DNA of 64,000 nucleotides from a virus, in IMG/VR virus record IMGVR_UViG_3300025117_000049, positions 32,828 to 96,827 of that record, one strand, 5' to 3'. The position numbers and the translations under genes were made by a program. This document shows, piece by piece, positions 21,498 to 30,537 of this stretch (the first letter of the stretch is position 1; the number at the start of each line of letters is the position of its first letter). The notes beneath the pieces are model-generated. The model did no database searches, was not told where the DNA came from, and saw only the letters and a program-made list of their open reading frames with translations.

Positions 21498-23441
21498 ATG
21501 AAACGCCTTTGTCTGCTACCACTTCTGCTGATTTGTTTCGTCCTGGTCGCCGCCCCGGTCCACCAGGGCACGAGGTATTATCCTGTCCTGGGCGGGATGG
21601 AGAGGATACAATGGCTATTACAGAATGAAATGAACTCTATCACCGGGGAGGTAGGCACCTGGCTTGAACGGGACGTGGAAAGCAAGATCGCTTTCACCTC
21701 CGGCTGGGCCGAGTTCACCCCCCAAGCCACGGCGGCTTATGCGGAACAGGATATTGTATGCAGCACCATAATTACCAGGGCAGCAGGCGTGGGTATCCTG
21801 GGAAAATTCCGCTGTACTACGGATGGATCTTTCTATCCTCTGGCCCTTGTGACTTCAACAACCCCCACATGGGGCGCAACTCACGTTGAGGCAGCTTTTC
21901 ACCGGGCGGCGACGGCTCTCTCCTTGACGGCTACTTACAACGCCACGGCTGGGCCGATTATCGCTACGTTTGTGGCGGACGGGACAGAATATAAATTAGC
22001 CCTGATTGCCGACGGCACAGCCGGATATAAGTACCTCATCAAAGGCGGGGCGTTCGCTAACTGGACTTTGCTTTTCCGGTCTGCAACCGGCAACACGGCC
22101 AGCCTCTACGCAGCTATGGCAGGGTATGACGCCGCTTTTGGAGCCGACTTTTGCCGGGGGCCTTTGTCAGCTATCCCATTAAATAACCCTCTCCTATTAG
22201 ACACCTTTAGCGGCACATTCGGCACTCCTGACACTTACGGCAATCCCTGGCTCCACGCCGGAACCTGGGCCACGGCTGGGGGAGTGGCGAGCAATACGCC
22301 AGTGGCGGGAGCGGAGCTATGTACGTCCCTTGTAAATGGCACTTCATATCCGTTTGAAACTTTTACTGCTGTAGGTAGAGATATAACAAGCGCAATTAAC
22401 ACAACTGGATTTGGGACTGGTTTATCCCCGACATTTGCTACTATAGTGGGCCAATGGTTTAAGATTTCATTGGATTCTATTATCATTAATAGTGGAGCAT
22501 CCCCTTGGCTTGTATTGGCTAATGGTGAAGCTGGTTCTGCGCAGATTGCTATTACTTCACCAGCTACTCAGCAATTGAAAACTGGTAAAATATTAACTGC
22601 TCATGCTTCTGCATCGTTGCAAATGTCTGTTGGCAACGGAATTGCTACTGATTTTGCGGCTGCTGGATTATCTTGCAAACCCCTCCCCATCTCTACTCTC
22701 ATCGCCTCTCAATTTCTTGTCACAACCGACGTGCTGGCCGAGGCGGTGCTCACGGCCTACACTCTGGGGACTCAGGCGGGGATTGTGCAGTCGGATCGGC
22801 CCTTTGCCTTCCCTGCTAATGCGAATGCTGCGAGTGGTCAGAATGTCATCGTATTGAAGAACCTGACCAATGCCATTCCCGACTCCGACTCCATAACCAT
22901 CAAGCACCCCATAACCCCGACCACCTACACCATCGCCAGCGTGTCGGCCTTGGTGGGCGGGGTGCAGACGCTGACGCTGGATAGCAATCTCGTGGAAGCG
23001 GTGAGCGCCGATGACATGGTGGGCGTGAACTGGGCGAGTTGGAACGGAACGCTGACCTACTTTGACGGTGGCGGGAACATCAAACTCGACGAGATAAAAG
23101 CTGGGGTTTATACCAATCGGGGCAGTACGGCCAAGGCGTTCTCTGCCAATGCCCGCTTTATCGTGCGGAAGATCGGCAGTGAGTATCGAATCTTCTACGG
23201 AGAATCCCTCATCGGAACAGCAATCACGACCGTTGACGCTGCGGCCATGGTGGGTACTTATTGGGGAATGTTCTCCACTGATGCGAGCAATACCTTTAAC
23301 AGCATCAGGGCTGACGATACTGGTAACGTGACGAACTCGAACAGCATCTTGGACAAAGACTCCCAAGACACTAGCAGCTTAATGCTGCCCAAGGAATACT
23401 GTCCAGATACTTACTGGCGGGAGGAGGTGGGGAATGGTTAA
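21498..23441 (+). CDS. Large exported fibre/adhesin-like protein
   Basis: The 647-residue protein has a signal peptide (RLCLLPLLLICFVLVAAPV). Then come beta-rich, Ala/Thr/Ser-rich regions. The part at about residues 235-390 has the look of a lectin-like jelly roll, beginning NPLLLDTFSGTFGTPDTYGN; a similar concanavalin-type region seems to recur at 505-610. A stretch at 22330-22680 is more AT-rich than the rest, so a domain may have been exchanged. It probably binds sugar. No catalytic residues stand out. Confidence 0.5.
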   Translation: MKRLCLLPLLLICFVLVAAPVHQGTRYYPVLGGMERIQWLLQNEMNSITGEVGTWLERDVESKIAFTSGWAEFTPQATAAYAEQDIVCSTIITRAAGVGILGKFRCTTDGSFYPLALVTSTTPTWGATHVEAAFHRAATALSLTATYNATAGPIIATFVADGTEYKLALIADGTAGYKYLIKGGAFANWTLLFRSATGNTASLYAAMAGYDAAFGADFCRGPLSAIPLNNPLLLDTFSGTFGTPDTYGNPWLHAGTWATAGGVASNTPVAGAELCTSLVNGTSYPFETFTAVGRDITSAINTTGFGTGLSPTFATIVGQWFKISLDSIIINSGASPWLVLANGEAGSAQIAITSPATQQLKTGKILTAHASASLQMSVGNGIATDFAAAGLSCKPLPISTLIASQFLVTTDVLAEAVLTAYTLGTQAGIVQSDRPFAFPANANAASGQNVIVLKNLTNAIPDSDSITIKHPITPTTYTIASVSALVGGVQTLTLDSNLVEAVSADDMVGVNWASWNGTLTYFDGGGNIKLDEIKAGVYTNRGSTAKAFSANARFIVRKIGSEYRIFYGESLIGTAITTVDAAAMVGTYWGMFSTDASNTFNSIRADDTGNVTNSNSILDKDSQDTSSLMLPKEYCPDTYWREEVGNG

Positions 23442-23676
23442 GAATATTATCATCGCAGTTTTGTTGGTTGCATTGGCAGTTTTTCAGTATTTATATTTAA
23501 ACAAGACCATGGAATTGAGTAATGCCAAACACCAGTATTTAATATGTCGATCTGTGATATGGGAAGTTGATGCAGTTATGAGGCAACATGGTACAGCAAT
23601 GTCAAAGTATCCCACAACAGACGAAAAGATACGGAATCGCTATCAGAGGCTTTTGAAGGAGCAGGAAAATGATTAA
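23434..23676 (+). CDS. Small membrane-anchored protein
   Basis: The 80-residue product has one N-terminal membrane helix (IIIAVLLVALAVFQYLYL) and a charged helical tail ending KNRYQRLLKEQEND-like. This is the shape of an inner-membrane spanin or anchor. It is AT-rich and overlaps both neighbours by about eight bases. Function unknown. Confidence 0.5.
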   Translation: MVKNIIIAVLLVALAVFQYLYLNKTMELSNAKHQYLICRSVIWEVDAVMRQHGTAMSKYPTTDEKIRNRYQRLLKEQEND

Positions 23677-24223
23677 ACTTTTACTTTCAGTCAGCTTGGT
23701 TACATTGCTGGTGCCCTCGGTGTTTGCTGCCCAAGTCACAGCAAACTTTATCGTTCCGTTTGATCCTGTCACTCGCCAAACTGCTCTCCCCCTCGACAAA
23801 GACGGTCAGCCGGTGAAGGCTGATCGCTGGCACTTGGCGAAAGAGAAAGGCAATCTGGTGATGGTACAGGTTCGGGCGGATGAGAAGATTATTGCGGGTA
23901 TGAAAGCCGACAGTGCCTCTGCAACCCCGACCTACCGATTTGTCGAGGTCAAGACCTACGACCCCTTGGCCGTGAAAGAAATCCAGGCAAACCCGGAGGC
24001 CACTAAAACTTTCCTGACCAAAGCCGTTCCCCTGGCGGACCTGCTCAAACAAGACTGGAGTACCCCGGAGAAGGGTGTAGAGGCTGTGGTGAAGTGCTTT
24101 GGAGGGAAGATGGCCGAGTATCAGAGCGGTGGCATTGGGACAGCAGTAGTTGAGAAAGAACCCTTACCTATAGAGCCAATAAAAGAACCTTTACCGATAA
24201 AGGACCCTGTGGTGGCTAAATGA
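23669..24223 (+). CDS. Exported protein with Pro/Glu/Lys tail
   Basis: The 184-residue product has a signal peptide cut after VPSVFA. The body is a single small domain (DGQPVKADRWHLAKEKGNLV, then TYRFVEVKTYDPLA). The tail repeats PLPI-x-PIKEPLPIKDP, an extended charged stretch that could span the periplasm in the manner of TonB-like linkers. It ends with an overlap to the dehydrogenase gene. Function unknown. Confidence 0.5.
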   Translation: MIKLLLSVSLVTLLVPSVFAAQVTANFIVPFDPVTRQTALPLDKDGQPVKADRWHLAKEKGNLVMVQVRADEKIIAGMKADSASATPTYRFVEVKTYDPLAVKEIQANPEATKTFLTKAVPLADLLKQDWSTPEKGVEAVVKCFGGKMAEYQSGGIGTAVVEKEPLPIEPIKEPLPIKDPVVAK

Positions 24224-25245
24224 GATTCAAGGCAGCAATTCTTACAGAGCTTAACAAACCCCTGGTGATAGATGAACTTGATATTCCGGTCCTGGATGTA
24301 GGACAGGTACTGGTCAAGGTTCATGCCAGCGGTATCTGCGGTGCCCAGATCGGGGAGATATCGGGGGCCAAAGGGCTGGATAAGTGGCTCCCCCACCTGC
24401 TCGGACACGAGGGCGGAGCCGAGGTCTTAGAGACAGGCCTAGGTGTGACCCAGGTCAAGCCCGGGGATCATGTGGTAATGCACTGGCGCAAGGGCCAGGG
24501 GATAGAGGCCAAACCGCCACGGTACAAATGGGGGTGGATGCCACCTAATGGATCCGTTGGAGGCGGCTGGGTCACCACATTCAACGAGATGGCCGTGGTT
24601 TCCGAGAATCGCCTGACCCCCATTCCTAAGGACATCTCCTTTGATGTGGCCGCCCTTATGGGTTGCGCAGTGACCACTGCCCTGGGCATGGTCAACAATG
24701 AGGCTAAGATCATGATTGGAGAGTCGGTGGCGGTGGCTGGGGCTGGCGGGGTTGGCCTCAATGTCATCCAGGCGGCGTTTCTGGCCGGGGCTAATCCGAT
24801 CCTGGCATACGACAGGGTCAGCGCTAAGGCAGATCAGGTCTTTTTCCTGGGTGGTGACTTTACCGATGATATCGAGACACTGAAACAAGCCGGGCCGTTT
24901 GATGTCTTTGTCGACACCACCGGGGATTGTAATATGATTTCCCTGGGTTATGACCTCATCAAGCCAGTGGTCGGCCGCCTGGTCCTTCTCGGCCAGCCCC
25001 ACTACGAAGCCTGTCTATCCCTGCCCGGTTTTAGGCGCCATTACTGTGGCAAGACAATCCTGGACAGTCAGGGTGGCCTCACAGATCCCAATATGGATAT
25101 TCCCCGTTACCTGGGGCTATGGAAAGCTGGGCGCCTGCCGGTCGAGCAGCTGATTACTTACAGGTTCTCGTTGGATCAGGTCAATAAAGCCCTTGACATG
25201 GTCAGGTCGGGCATTGCCGGCCGGGTCATCCTGGAAATGGAGTAA
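24220..25245 (+). CDS. Medium-chain (zinc-type) dehydrogenase
   Basis: The 341-residue product is an MDR dehydrogenase. It has SGICGAQIGEISG with the first Zn-ligand Cys, LGHEGGAEV with the GHE motif, and the NAD(P) site VAGAGGVGLNVIQAA near 173-187. The usual four-Cys structural zinc lobe is replaced by a Trp/Pro-rich loop. It would oxidise or reduce an alcohol or sugar derivative. It is the first metabolic gene of the module and starts on the stop of the exported-protein gene. Confidence 0.8.
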   Translation: MRFKAAILTELNKPLVIDELDIPVLDVGQVLVKVHASGICGAQIGEISGAKGLDKWLPHLLGHEGGAEVLETGLGVTQVKPGDHVVMHWRKGQGIEAKPPRYKWGWMPPNGSVGGGWVTTFNEMAVVSENRLTPIPKDISFDVAALMGCAVTTALGMVNNEAKIMIGESVAVAGAGGVGLNVIQAAFLAGANPILAYDRVSAKADQVFFLGGDFTDDIETLKQAGPFDVFVDTTGDCNMISLGYDLIKPVVGRLVLLGQPHYEACLSLPGFRRHYCGKTILDSQGGLTDPNMDIPRYLGLWKAGRLPVEQLITYRFSLDQVNKALDMVRSGIAGRVILEME

Positions 25246-25248
25246 TTT

Positions 25249-25497
25249 ATGACAGACAGAGAAAAATTGTATTTAAAGGAAGACTTGCAAAAGGTGTTTT
25301 GGTTCTTCTTAATGGGTTTATTGGGAGCTTTTCTTTTCGTTACTCCCTTTAAGACATTGCAACTTATAGGTGCTGGATTTTTATGTCTATCGCTTATAGT
25401 AATTACTGCTGGGCTTGACTCATATTTCTTCTGGAAATCTGTGTATGAAGAGAAAAACGAAGGTGGCATTTATGGTGGCTTTGATTCCCTACTATAA
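25249..25497 (+). CDS. Small two-span membrane protein
   Basis: The 82-residue product has two membrane helices, about residues 12-35 (FFLMGLLGAFLFVTPF) and 38-60 (LIGAGFLCLSLIVITAGL). It is AT-rich and looks like a late arrival among the GC-rich neighbours. It may be an anchor for the module's enzymes or an unrelated extra gene. Function unknown. Confidence 0.5.
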   Translation: MTDREKLYLKEDLQKVFWFFLMGLLGAFLFVTPFKTLQLIGAGFLCLSLIVITAGLDSYFFWKSVYEEKNEGGIYGGFDSLL

Positions 25498-25509
25498 GGC
25501 ATTAATCGC

Positions 25510-26169
25510 ATGAAAACAGTATTAATAACCGGGGCCAACCGGGGCCTGGGGCTAGAGCTAGCCCAAGCATTCTCTGACTCGGGCTACAAGCTGATCCTCC
25601 ATTGTCGCAAGGATGGGGGATTCCTACGGCTCAGGTTCCCGACTGCCAAGGTGGTGACAGGCGACCTCCGCTCCCCTCTGGTGCTGGATGAGCTTGGGTC
25701 GCTCAGTGAGTGGGTTGACATCCTGGTGAACAATGCCGGGGTGCGGGTCGCAAACAAGATTGACAATATCTTGGATAGACAGATCAGGAAAATGTTGGAT
25801 GTCAACCTTATGGCCCCGATAATCCTGACTAGGTTGCTCTGGCCGGCTCTGGCCTCCAGGAAGGGGATGATTGTTAATATTGGATCATTGGCTGGGCAGT
25901 CGGGCGGCCCTGGTGAGTCAATCTATGCGGCCACCAAGGCCGGGCTCGCAGCCTTTTCCGAAACTCTTCAATATGATGCTACCACGGCCGGAGTCAGGGT
26001 GGTAAACATCAGCATAGGAGCCATGAAGACAGACATGACTTCAGATCGCAGGGATAGAGATAAGTTGATCGATCCTGCCGAGGCGGCAAGATTCATCGTT
26101 GATGTTTGCAATCGGGAACACTCCACAATCAGGATTTCATCCTACGAGCTGAGACGGGGACTGTATTGA
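25510..26169 (+). CDS. Short-chain dehydrogenase/reductase
   Basis: The 219-residue SDR has the cofactor motif TGANRGLGLELA at about residues 6-17, NNAGVRVANK, the catalytic Ser in NIGSLAG, and the YAATK motif (Tyr and Lys) at about 140-144. It should reduce or oxidise a hydroxyl or keto group, perhaps on a sugar nucleotide. The next gene begins on its stop codon. Confidence 0.88.
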   Translation: MKTVLITGANRGLGLELAQAFSDSGYKLILHCRKDGGFLRLRFPTAKVVTGDLRSPLVLDELGSLSEWVDILVNNAGVRVANKIDNILDRQIRKMLDVNLMAPIILTRLLWPALASRKGMIVNIGSLAGQSGGPGESIYAATKAGLAAFSETLQYDATTAGVRVVNISIGAMKTDMTSDRRDRDKLIDPAEAARFIVDVCNREHSTIRISSYELRRGLY

Positions 26170-27113
26170 ATATCGGCGGCAATGTCATGGTCATCGGGGA
26201 TGTCATGCTGGATGAATACATCTTGGGAGAGACATCCAGGATTTCCCCGGAGGCTCCTGTCCCCGTAGTCGAGGTGGCCTCCCGTGAGCGTACCCTGGGC
26301 GGTGCCGGAAATGTGGCTTTGAACCTTGTTTCTCTCGGCTGCAAGACCTGGCTGTTTGGAGCTAGGGGTTCTGACCGCTCCGGGGACCGGCTTTGTGCCC
26401 TCCTTTCGAATAATGGCATTCTGGATCGGCTGGAGATCGACCCAGCCCTGCCTACGACCACCAAGACCAGGATTATCGCCAATGGCCAGCAGCTACTCAG
26501 GTTTGACGAAGAGAAGCGGTTTAATGGGTGGCACGGCAATTATGACATTATGATCTCAGATGCAATCACCACTCTGGCTGCCCAGATGGTCGGGGCTGTG
26601 GTTCTGTCTGACTACAATAAAGGGGTATTGTCCAGGGACCTGACATCCAGGTTGATCGACACTTGCCGGGGTATGGGCATCCCCATTCTGGTGGACCCCA
26701 AGCGGGGCGAATGGGATATCTATCATGGTGCCAGTCTGGTCAAGCCGAATCTGATGGAGCTATCCCAGGCCGCTGATATCCCGCTTCACAAGTTGGTTAA
26801 TGGGGAGATTGAATCAGCCTCCAGGAGACTCATGAAGGAACATGACATTGGTGCGGTTCTGGTCACCATGGGTGCCAAGGGAATGCTCTTGATTGATGAC
26901 CAGACCACCGAGGCCATAGAATCGAAAGCCCAGGAGGTATTTGATGTCTCTGGTGCCGGGGATACTGTAGTGGCTGTCATGGCCGCCTGCCTGTGCTCGG
27001 GTCATGGACTGTTGGAATCGGCCCGTATGGCCAATGCTGCGGCAGGGATTGTAGTGGGCAAGCGAGGCACTAGACCGGTGGCCCTGGCGGAGTTGGAGGC
27101 GGCCCATGATTGA
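26166..27113 (+). CDS. PfkB-family kinase, heptose-7-phosphate kinase type (HldE N-domain-like)
   Basis: The start may be TTG at 26166 (overlapping the SDR stop) or ATG at 26187. The product of about 315 residues has VIGDVMLDEYILGETSRISPEAP, split here as GDVMLDEYILG and SRISPEAPVPVVEV, typical of heptose-7-phosphate kinases, then GGAGNVALNL and the catalytic-base motif DVSGAGDTVVAV. It would phosphorylate a septulose such as heptose-7-P. The HldE nucleotidyl domain is absent, as in HldA. Confidence 0.8.
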   Translation: MNIGGNVMVIGDVMLDEYILGETSRISPEAPVPVVEVASRERTLGGAGNVALNLVSLGCKTWLFGARGSDRSGDRLCALLSNNGILDRLEIDPALPTTTKTRIIANGQQLLRFDEEKRFNGWHGNYDIMISDAITTLAAQMVGAVVLSDYNKGVLSRDLTSRLIDTCRGMGIPILVDPKRGEWDIYHGASLVKPNLMELSQAADIPLHKLVNGEIESASRRLMKEHDIGAVLVTMGAKGMLLIDDQTTEAIESKAQEVFDVSGAGDTVVAVMAACLCSGHGLLESARMANAAAGIVVGKRGTRPVALAELEAAHD

Positions 27114-27873
27114 ACAATTCCTATCCGAAATCAAGGTCTATGATTTGCCTGTAACCAAAGGCAGGCTTGGCAACGAGGCCGATGGCGGCTATGTGGTTGC
27201 AATGGAGCACCTGGCCCTGGCAGAGAACCTATACAGTTTCGGCATCGGCAATGATGTGGGATTTGAGCTGGATTTTCTTCAGATGTTCCCAAGAGCTGGG
27301 GTTTTCCTGTTTGACCCGACCATTCAGGCTCCTCCGGTAGCCCATGAGCAATTCAGGTTTTTTCGCCAGGCTGTCGATTGCAATTCCAGGGATGGGGGCC
27401 TGCCGGAGAATGTTCCGTTTGATTCCATGCTCAAGATCGATGCTGAGTGGGCTGAGTGGGAAGCCCTGCTGGAAATGCCCCTCAACAGGTTACAGTTCAG
27501 TCAGATAATCATTGAATTCCATGTCCTTCATATGGAGCCTCGTTTCGGACTGTCGCCGTATTTCACCAACCTGTATCGGTCACTGACAGACAGACAGAAT
27601 GAGCAGCTGTTCCGGTTATATAGTCATGTCATGGTCTGGCTGAATACCTGGTACAGATGCTTCCATATCCATGTCAATAACTCCTTACCCATGGTCAAGG
27701 TCAGTGGCCATACATTTCCGCCGTTGCTGGAAATGACCTTCCTGCGTAATGACCTGGCAGGGACCGATATCAAGCCAACGGCAGGGCCGTTCCCGGTTCC
27801 TGGACTGGATTTTCCCAATAAGAAAGATCGACCAGATGTAATTAACTGGTTTCCTCTAATCAAGGAGGGGTGA
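27106..27873 (+). CDS. FkbM-like methyltransferase
   Basis: The 255-residue product has LYSFGIGNDVGFELDFLQMF (the SAM-binding start, with G-x-G), VFLFDPT, and SMLKIDAEWAEWEAL, which matches the 'KIDvEGaEwevL' block of FkbM methyltransferases. These O-methylate sugars and related compounds. It therefore fits glycan methylation. The start overlaps the kinase by eight bases; its stop overlaps the transketolase start. Confidence 0.7.
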   Translation: MIEQFLSEIKVYDLPVTKGRLGNEADGGYVVAMEHLALAENLYSFGIGNDVGFELDFLQMFPRAGVFLFDPTIQAPPVAHEQFRFFRQAVDCNSRDGGLPENVPFDSMLKIDAEWAEWEALLEMPLNRLQFSQIIIEFHVLHMEPRFGLSPYFTNLYRSLTDRQNEQLFRLYSHVMVWLNTWYRCFHIHVNNSLPMVKVSGHTFPPLLEMTFLRNDLAGTDIKPTAGPFPVPGLDFPNKKDRPDVINWFPLIKEG

Positions 27874-28604
27874 TGCTTAACGAACGCTCAAAACAGATCA
27901 GGCGGGATACAATAGCTCTTTCTAAGGCCAATGGCGGCTACCACTATGGGGGCTGTTTCTCCTATGTGGAAATCCTGATTGCCTTGTTCGACCATGTCAT
28001 GGGTCCAGATGACCGTTTCATCTTGAGCAAGGGACACGCCTGCTGGCCGTTGTATGTGATCTTACGGGAACGGGGCCTCAACCCCAAGCTTGGGGGCCAT
28101 CCGGAACGAGACCCAGCCAACGGCATCTGGGCCACCACCGGCTCTTTGGGCCATGGCCTGCCGACTGCCGTGGGCATGGCCCAGGCCAAGAAGATGAGAA
28201 ATGAGTCGGGCCGCATCTTCGTGGTCATGGGCGATGGTGAGTGCCAGGCCGGAACCATCTGGGAGTCTATGCTGATTGCCGCTAGGTTCAAGCTGGATAA
28301 TCTCGTGGTTATCGTGGACTGGAATGGGATCCAAGGGTCGGACTTCTGCGATAAGGTGCTCGATGCTGGGGGAGTCCGGGAGCTCGGGCTAGCTGCCATC
28401 ACTGGTTGGGAAGGAGTCCAGGTTGATGGCCATGACCTGGTTGAGCTTACTGATATTCTGTTCCAGGGATATCCGAGACCGGCCATGGTCGTTGCCATTA
28501 CCGTCAAGGGCAAAGGGGTTTCGTTCATGGAAGATGTCCCAAAGTGGCATGCATGTTGGCTGGCGCCCGCCCAAGAAAAACAAGCCCTTGAGGAGCTGGG
28601 ATGA
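27873..28604 (+). CDS. Transketolase, N-terminal (TPP-binding) subunit
   Basis: The 243-residue product is the pyrophosphate half of transketolase: DRFILSKGHACWPLYVILRE, GSLGHGLPTAVGMAQA and the TPP motif GDGECQAGTIWESML with the DWN end (IVDWNGIQG). The start ATG shares a base with the previous stop (TGATG), behind AAGGAGG. The other half is at 29394. Two-subunit transketolases are known from bacteria and archaea. It would move two-carbon units between sugar phosphates, perhaps to make sedoheptulose-7-P. Confidence 0.9.
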   Translation: MLNERSKQIRRDTIALSKANGGYHYGGCFSYVEILIALFDHVMGPDDRFILSKGHACWPLYVILRERGLNPKLGGHPERDPANGIWATTGSLGHGLPTAVGMAQAKKMRNESGRIFVVMGDGECQAGTIWESMLIAARFKLDNLVVIVDWNGIQGSDFCDKVLDAGGVRELGLAAITGWEGVQVDGHDLVELTDILFQGYPRPAMVVAITVKGKGVSFMEDVPKWHACWLAPAQEKQALEELG

Positions 28605-29383
28605 ATCTTAATGATATCGTCTTCGTTCCTTCAGTCCAGCATACGGGGACCTGGTTCGCCATCAATTTCCTGCGGAACTTTATCCCTAGGAACCGGGAAC
28701 TCCAGTTTGTTTTGGAGAAGGAGTTGGGACCGGGCGGGGCCGATATCAGGCACGAACATAAGTATGACAATCCCCTGGTGGAGTCGACAATCGTCCATAC
28801 CCATTTTCCCATTGTCCGCAACCTGAATATGGATGTAAACTGGCCAGAAGGAGAATTTTTCAGACGCTGGTATGCCAACCTGGGGACCTTACGTTCGCTC
28901 CCGCTCCAGACTATCCTTCTGTTCTGCAATTTCTTCAAGACTGTGATCCCGGTTAGGGACCCTATGGCAGCCATATTGACCCGGGAGGCCAGACACCCCC
29001 AACTCAGGCACTTTTACATCGTTGACGGATTCGTGGCCATGGCCACCGAGTTCGCCAAGCATCCAAATGTCAAGTTTCTGCCGGTGGACGCTGCCATCAC
29101 TGTAGAGCAGAAAGCGGCCTTGCTCCGGGATACCCTGACCCATGTTGGGATTGACCCGAACAGTCATCTGCCATTGCTTCATTCCCTGGCCCATAAGTGG
29201 CTCCCAGAGAATGTTACCCCAGGGAACCGCTTCAAATGGATGTATGAACATGGCGATCTGGATGGGCTGCGGGTTCTTCTGGGCGCCAAGTGGGCAGAGG
29301 TAGAGTACTTAAAGAACATGTCGTCGGTCATTCTGCCGTTTATGGCCAGCCTGGGCTATACCAGGGCACAGTTGAGGTATTAA
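28601..29383 (+). CDS. Sulfotransferase-like protein
   Basis: The 260-residue product has VFVPSVQHTGTWFAINFLRN at about residues 7-26, which fits the 5'-phosphosulfate-binding loop of PAPS-dependent sulfotransferases ('P-x-x-GTtWl'). Residues VIPVRDPMAAILTRE (about 112-126) fit the 3'-phosphate-binding strand with Arg and the start of a helix. It would transfer sulfate from PAPS to a hydroxyl. It lies between the two transketolase genes, and the APS kinase at 32973 could supply its donor. Confidence 0.7.
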   Translation: MNLNDIVFVPSVQHTGTWFAINFLRNFIPRNRELQFVLEKELGPGGADIRHEHKYDNPLVESTIVHTHFPIVRNLNMDVNWPEGEFFRRWYANLGTLRSLPLQTILLFCNFFKTVIPVRDPMAAILTREARHPQLRHFYIVDGFVAMATEFAKHPNVKFLPVDAAITVEQKAALLRDTLTHVGIDPNSHLPLLHSLAHKWLPENVTPGNRFKWMYEHGDLDGLRVLLGAKWAEVEYLKNMSSVILPFMASLGYTRAQLRY

Positions 29384-29393
29384 GGAGCTAATC

Positions 29394-29876
29394 ATGCGCG
29401 TGCAATTTGGGAAAACTATCGTAAAACTTGCCAGCAAAGACGAACGGATCGTTTTGTTGTCCGGAGATGTCCTCCAGGAGATGGACGAATTTCAGGAGAA
29501 GTTTCCCGATCGCTTCTTCAACCTCGGCATCTGTGAGCAGAGTATCATCGGGGTGGCCGCCGGTCTGGCCATCGGGGGCATGAGGCCTGTGGTCTATTCG
29601 CTGACCCCTTTTGTCTTGGAGCGGCCATTCGAAGCCGTGAAGATAGACATCGACGAGCAGAACCTTCCGGTCATGTTGATTGGGTTCAGTGACTATCCCA
29701 CCCATGGTCCGACACACAGGCCCCTCAATGCCGAAGGTCTAGTGGCCCTGTTCAAGAACATTCATGGGTTCTTTCCCCGAAGCTCAATGGAGACAGAGAA
29801 GGCCATGCTCGACGCCTATCTGATGGGCGTCCCGGCCGCCATCTGCCTCAAGAAAGAAGGGTTGCCATTCATATGA
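29394..29876 (+). CDS. Transketolase, C-terminal (pyrimidine-binding) subunit, shortened
   Basis: The 160-residue product has IVLLSGDVLQ, RFFNLGICEQSIIGVAAGLAIG with the conserved Glu that activates TPP, and DYPTHGPTHRPL. It corresponds to the Pyr domain only. The usual third domain of the C-terminal half is missing, so the whole enzyme is the minimal catalytic pair. It has an AAGGAG site and overlaps the next gene. Confidence 0.85.
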   Translation: MRVQFGKTIVKLASKDERIVLLSGDVLQEMDEFQEKFPDRFFNLGICEQSIIGVAAGLAIGGMRPVVYSLTPFVLERPFEAVKIDIDEQNLPVMLIGFSDYPTHGPTHRPLNAEGLVALFKNIHGFFPRSSMETEKAMLDAYLMGVPAAICLKKEGLPFI

Positions 29877-30535
29877 ACCGAGTCAAATATGCTGAAACAT
29901 TGGGCCGATTGCTCTTGAACCCTCCGGAGGGATTTCAGGTGGTGGCCAATCACATAGACGATTCTGGAGTCCATCCAGAATCTTTCGTTGATTATGAATG
30001 TGCCTTTGCTGCACAGGCCCTGAAACCCACCAAGTCTCGAATGGTTCTTGACGTGGGGTCATATCGGCACTTCGTCCTGGGGCTGACCTCGTGTTATGAT
30101 GTGACCTCGGTCGATGTCCGCCTGAGGCAAGCCCTGGGACCGAACGAGGCAAGTGTAGCCTGTGATGCCAGCAGATTGCTATTGGCCCAGGGAAGATTCG
30201 ATGCAGTGGTCAGCCTCTGTTCCCTGGAACACTTTGGCCTTGGCCGCTACGGTGATCCCCTGGACCTGGGGGCCGATGCCAAGGCATTTGCAGAATGGAT
30301 TAGGGTGCTCAAGCCAGGTGGTCATCTTATATTCAGTACCACCATCGGGCATCCCTGCATCTGTTTCAATGCTCATCGGATTTACAGCCATGGGATGATC
30401 CAGGGATTCTGCTCTGGCATGGAACTGGTCAAGGAGCAGGTTTATAGTAAGGACCTGGGGATGGTACCGGTAGGACAAGAAGTTCAACGACTGGGTTGGT
30501 GGGATATCTATCTCGGACACTGGAGGAAACCCTAA
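29873..30535 (+). CDS. SAM-dependent methyltransferase
   Basis: The 220-residue product has a SAM-binding start VLDVGSYRHFVLGLTSC (about residues 56-73), then VTSVDVR, AVVSLCSLEHFGLGRYGDP and WIRVLKPGGHLIFST, as in type-11 or DUF268 methyltransferases of polysaccharide loci. It would methylate a sugar or a small substrate of the module. Confidence 0.8.
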   Translation: MNRVKYAETLGRLLLNPPEGFQVVANHIDDSGVHPESFVDYECAFAAQALKPTKSRMVLDVGSYRHFVLGLTSCYDVTSVDVRLRQALGPNEASVACDASRLLLAQGRFDAVVSLCSLEHFGLGRYGDPLDLGADAKAFAEWIRVLKPGGHLIFSTTIGHPCICFNAHRIYSHGMIQGFCSGMELVKEQVYSKDLGMVPVGQEVQRLGWWDIYLGHWRKP

Positions 30536-30537
30536 CC

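Noticed and set aside
27873-29876. Transketolase halves as one broken gene
   Set aside because: Each half has its own ribosome site, complete motifs and natural ends, and two-subunit transketolases are a known form.
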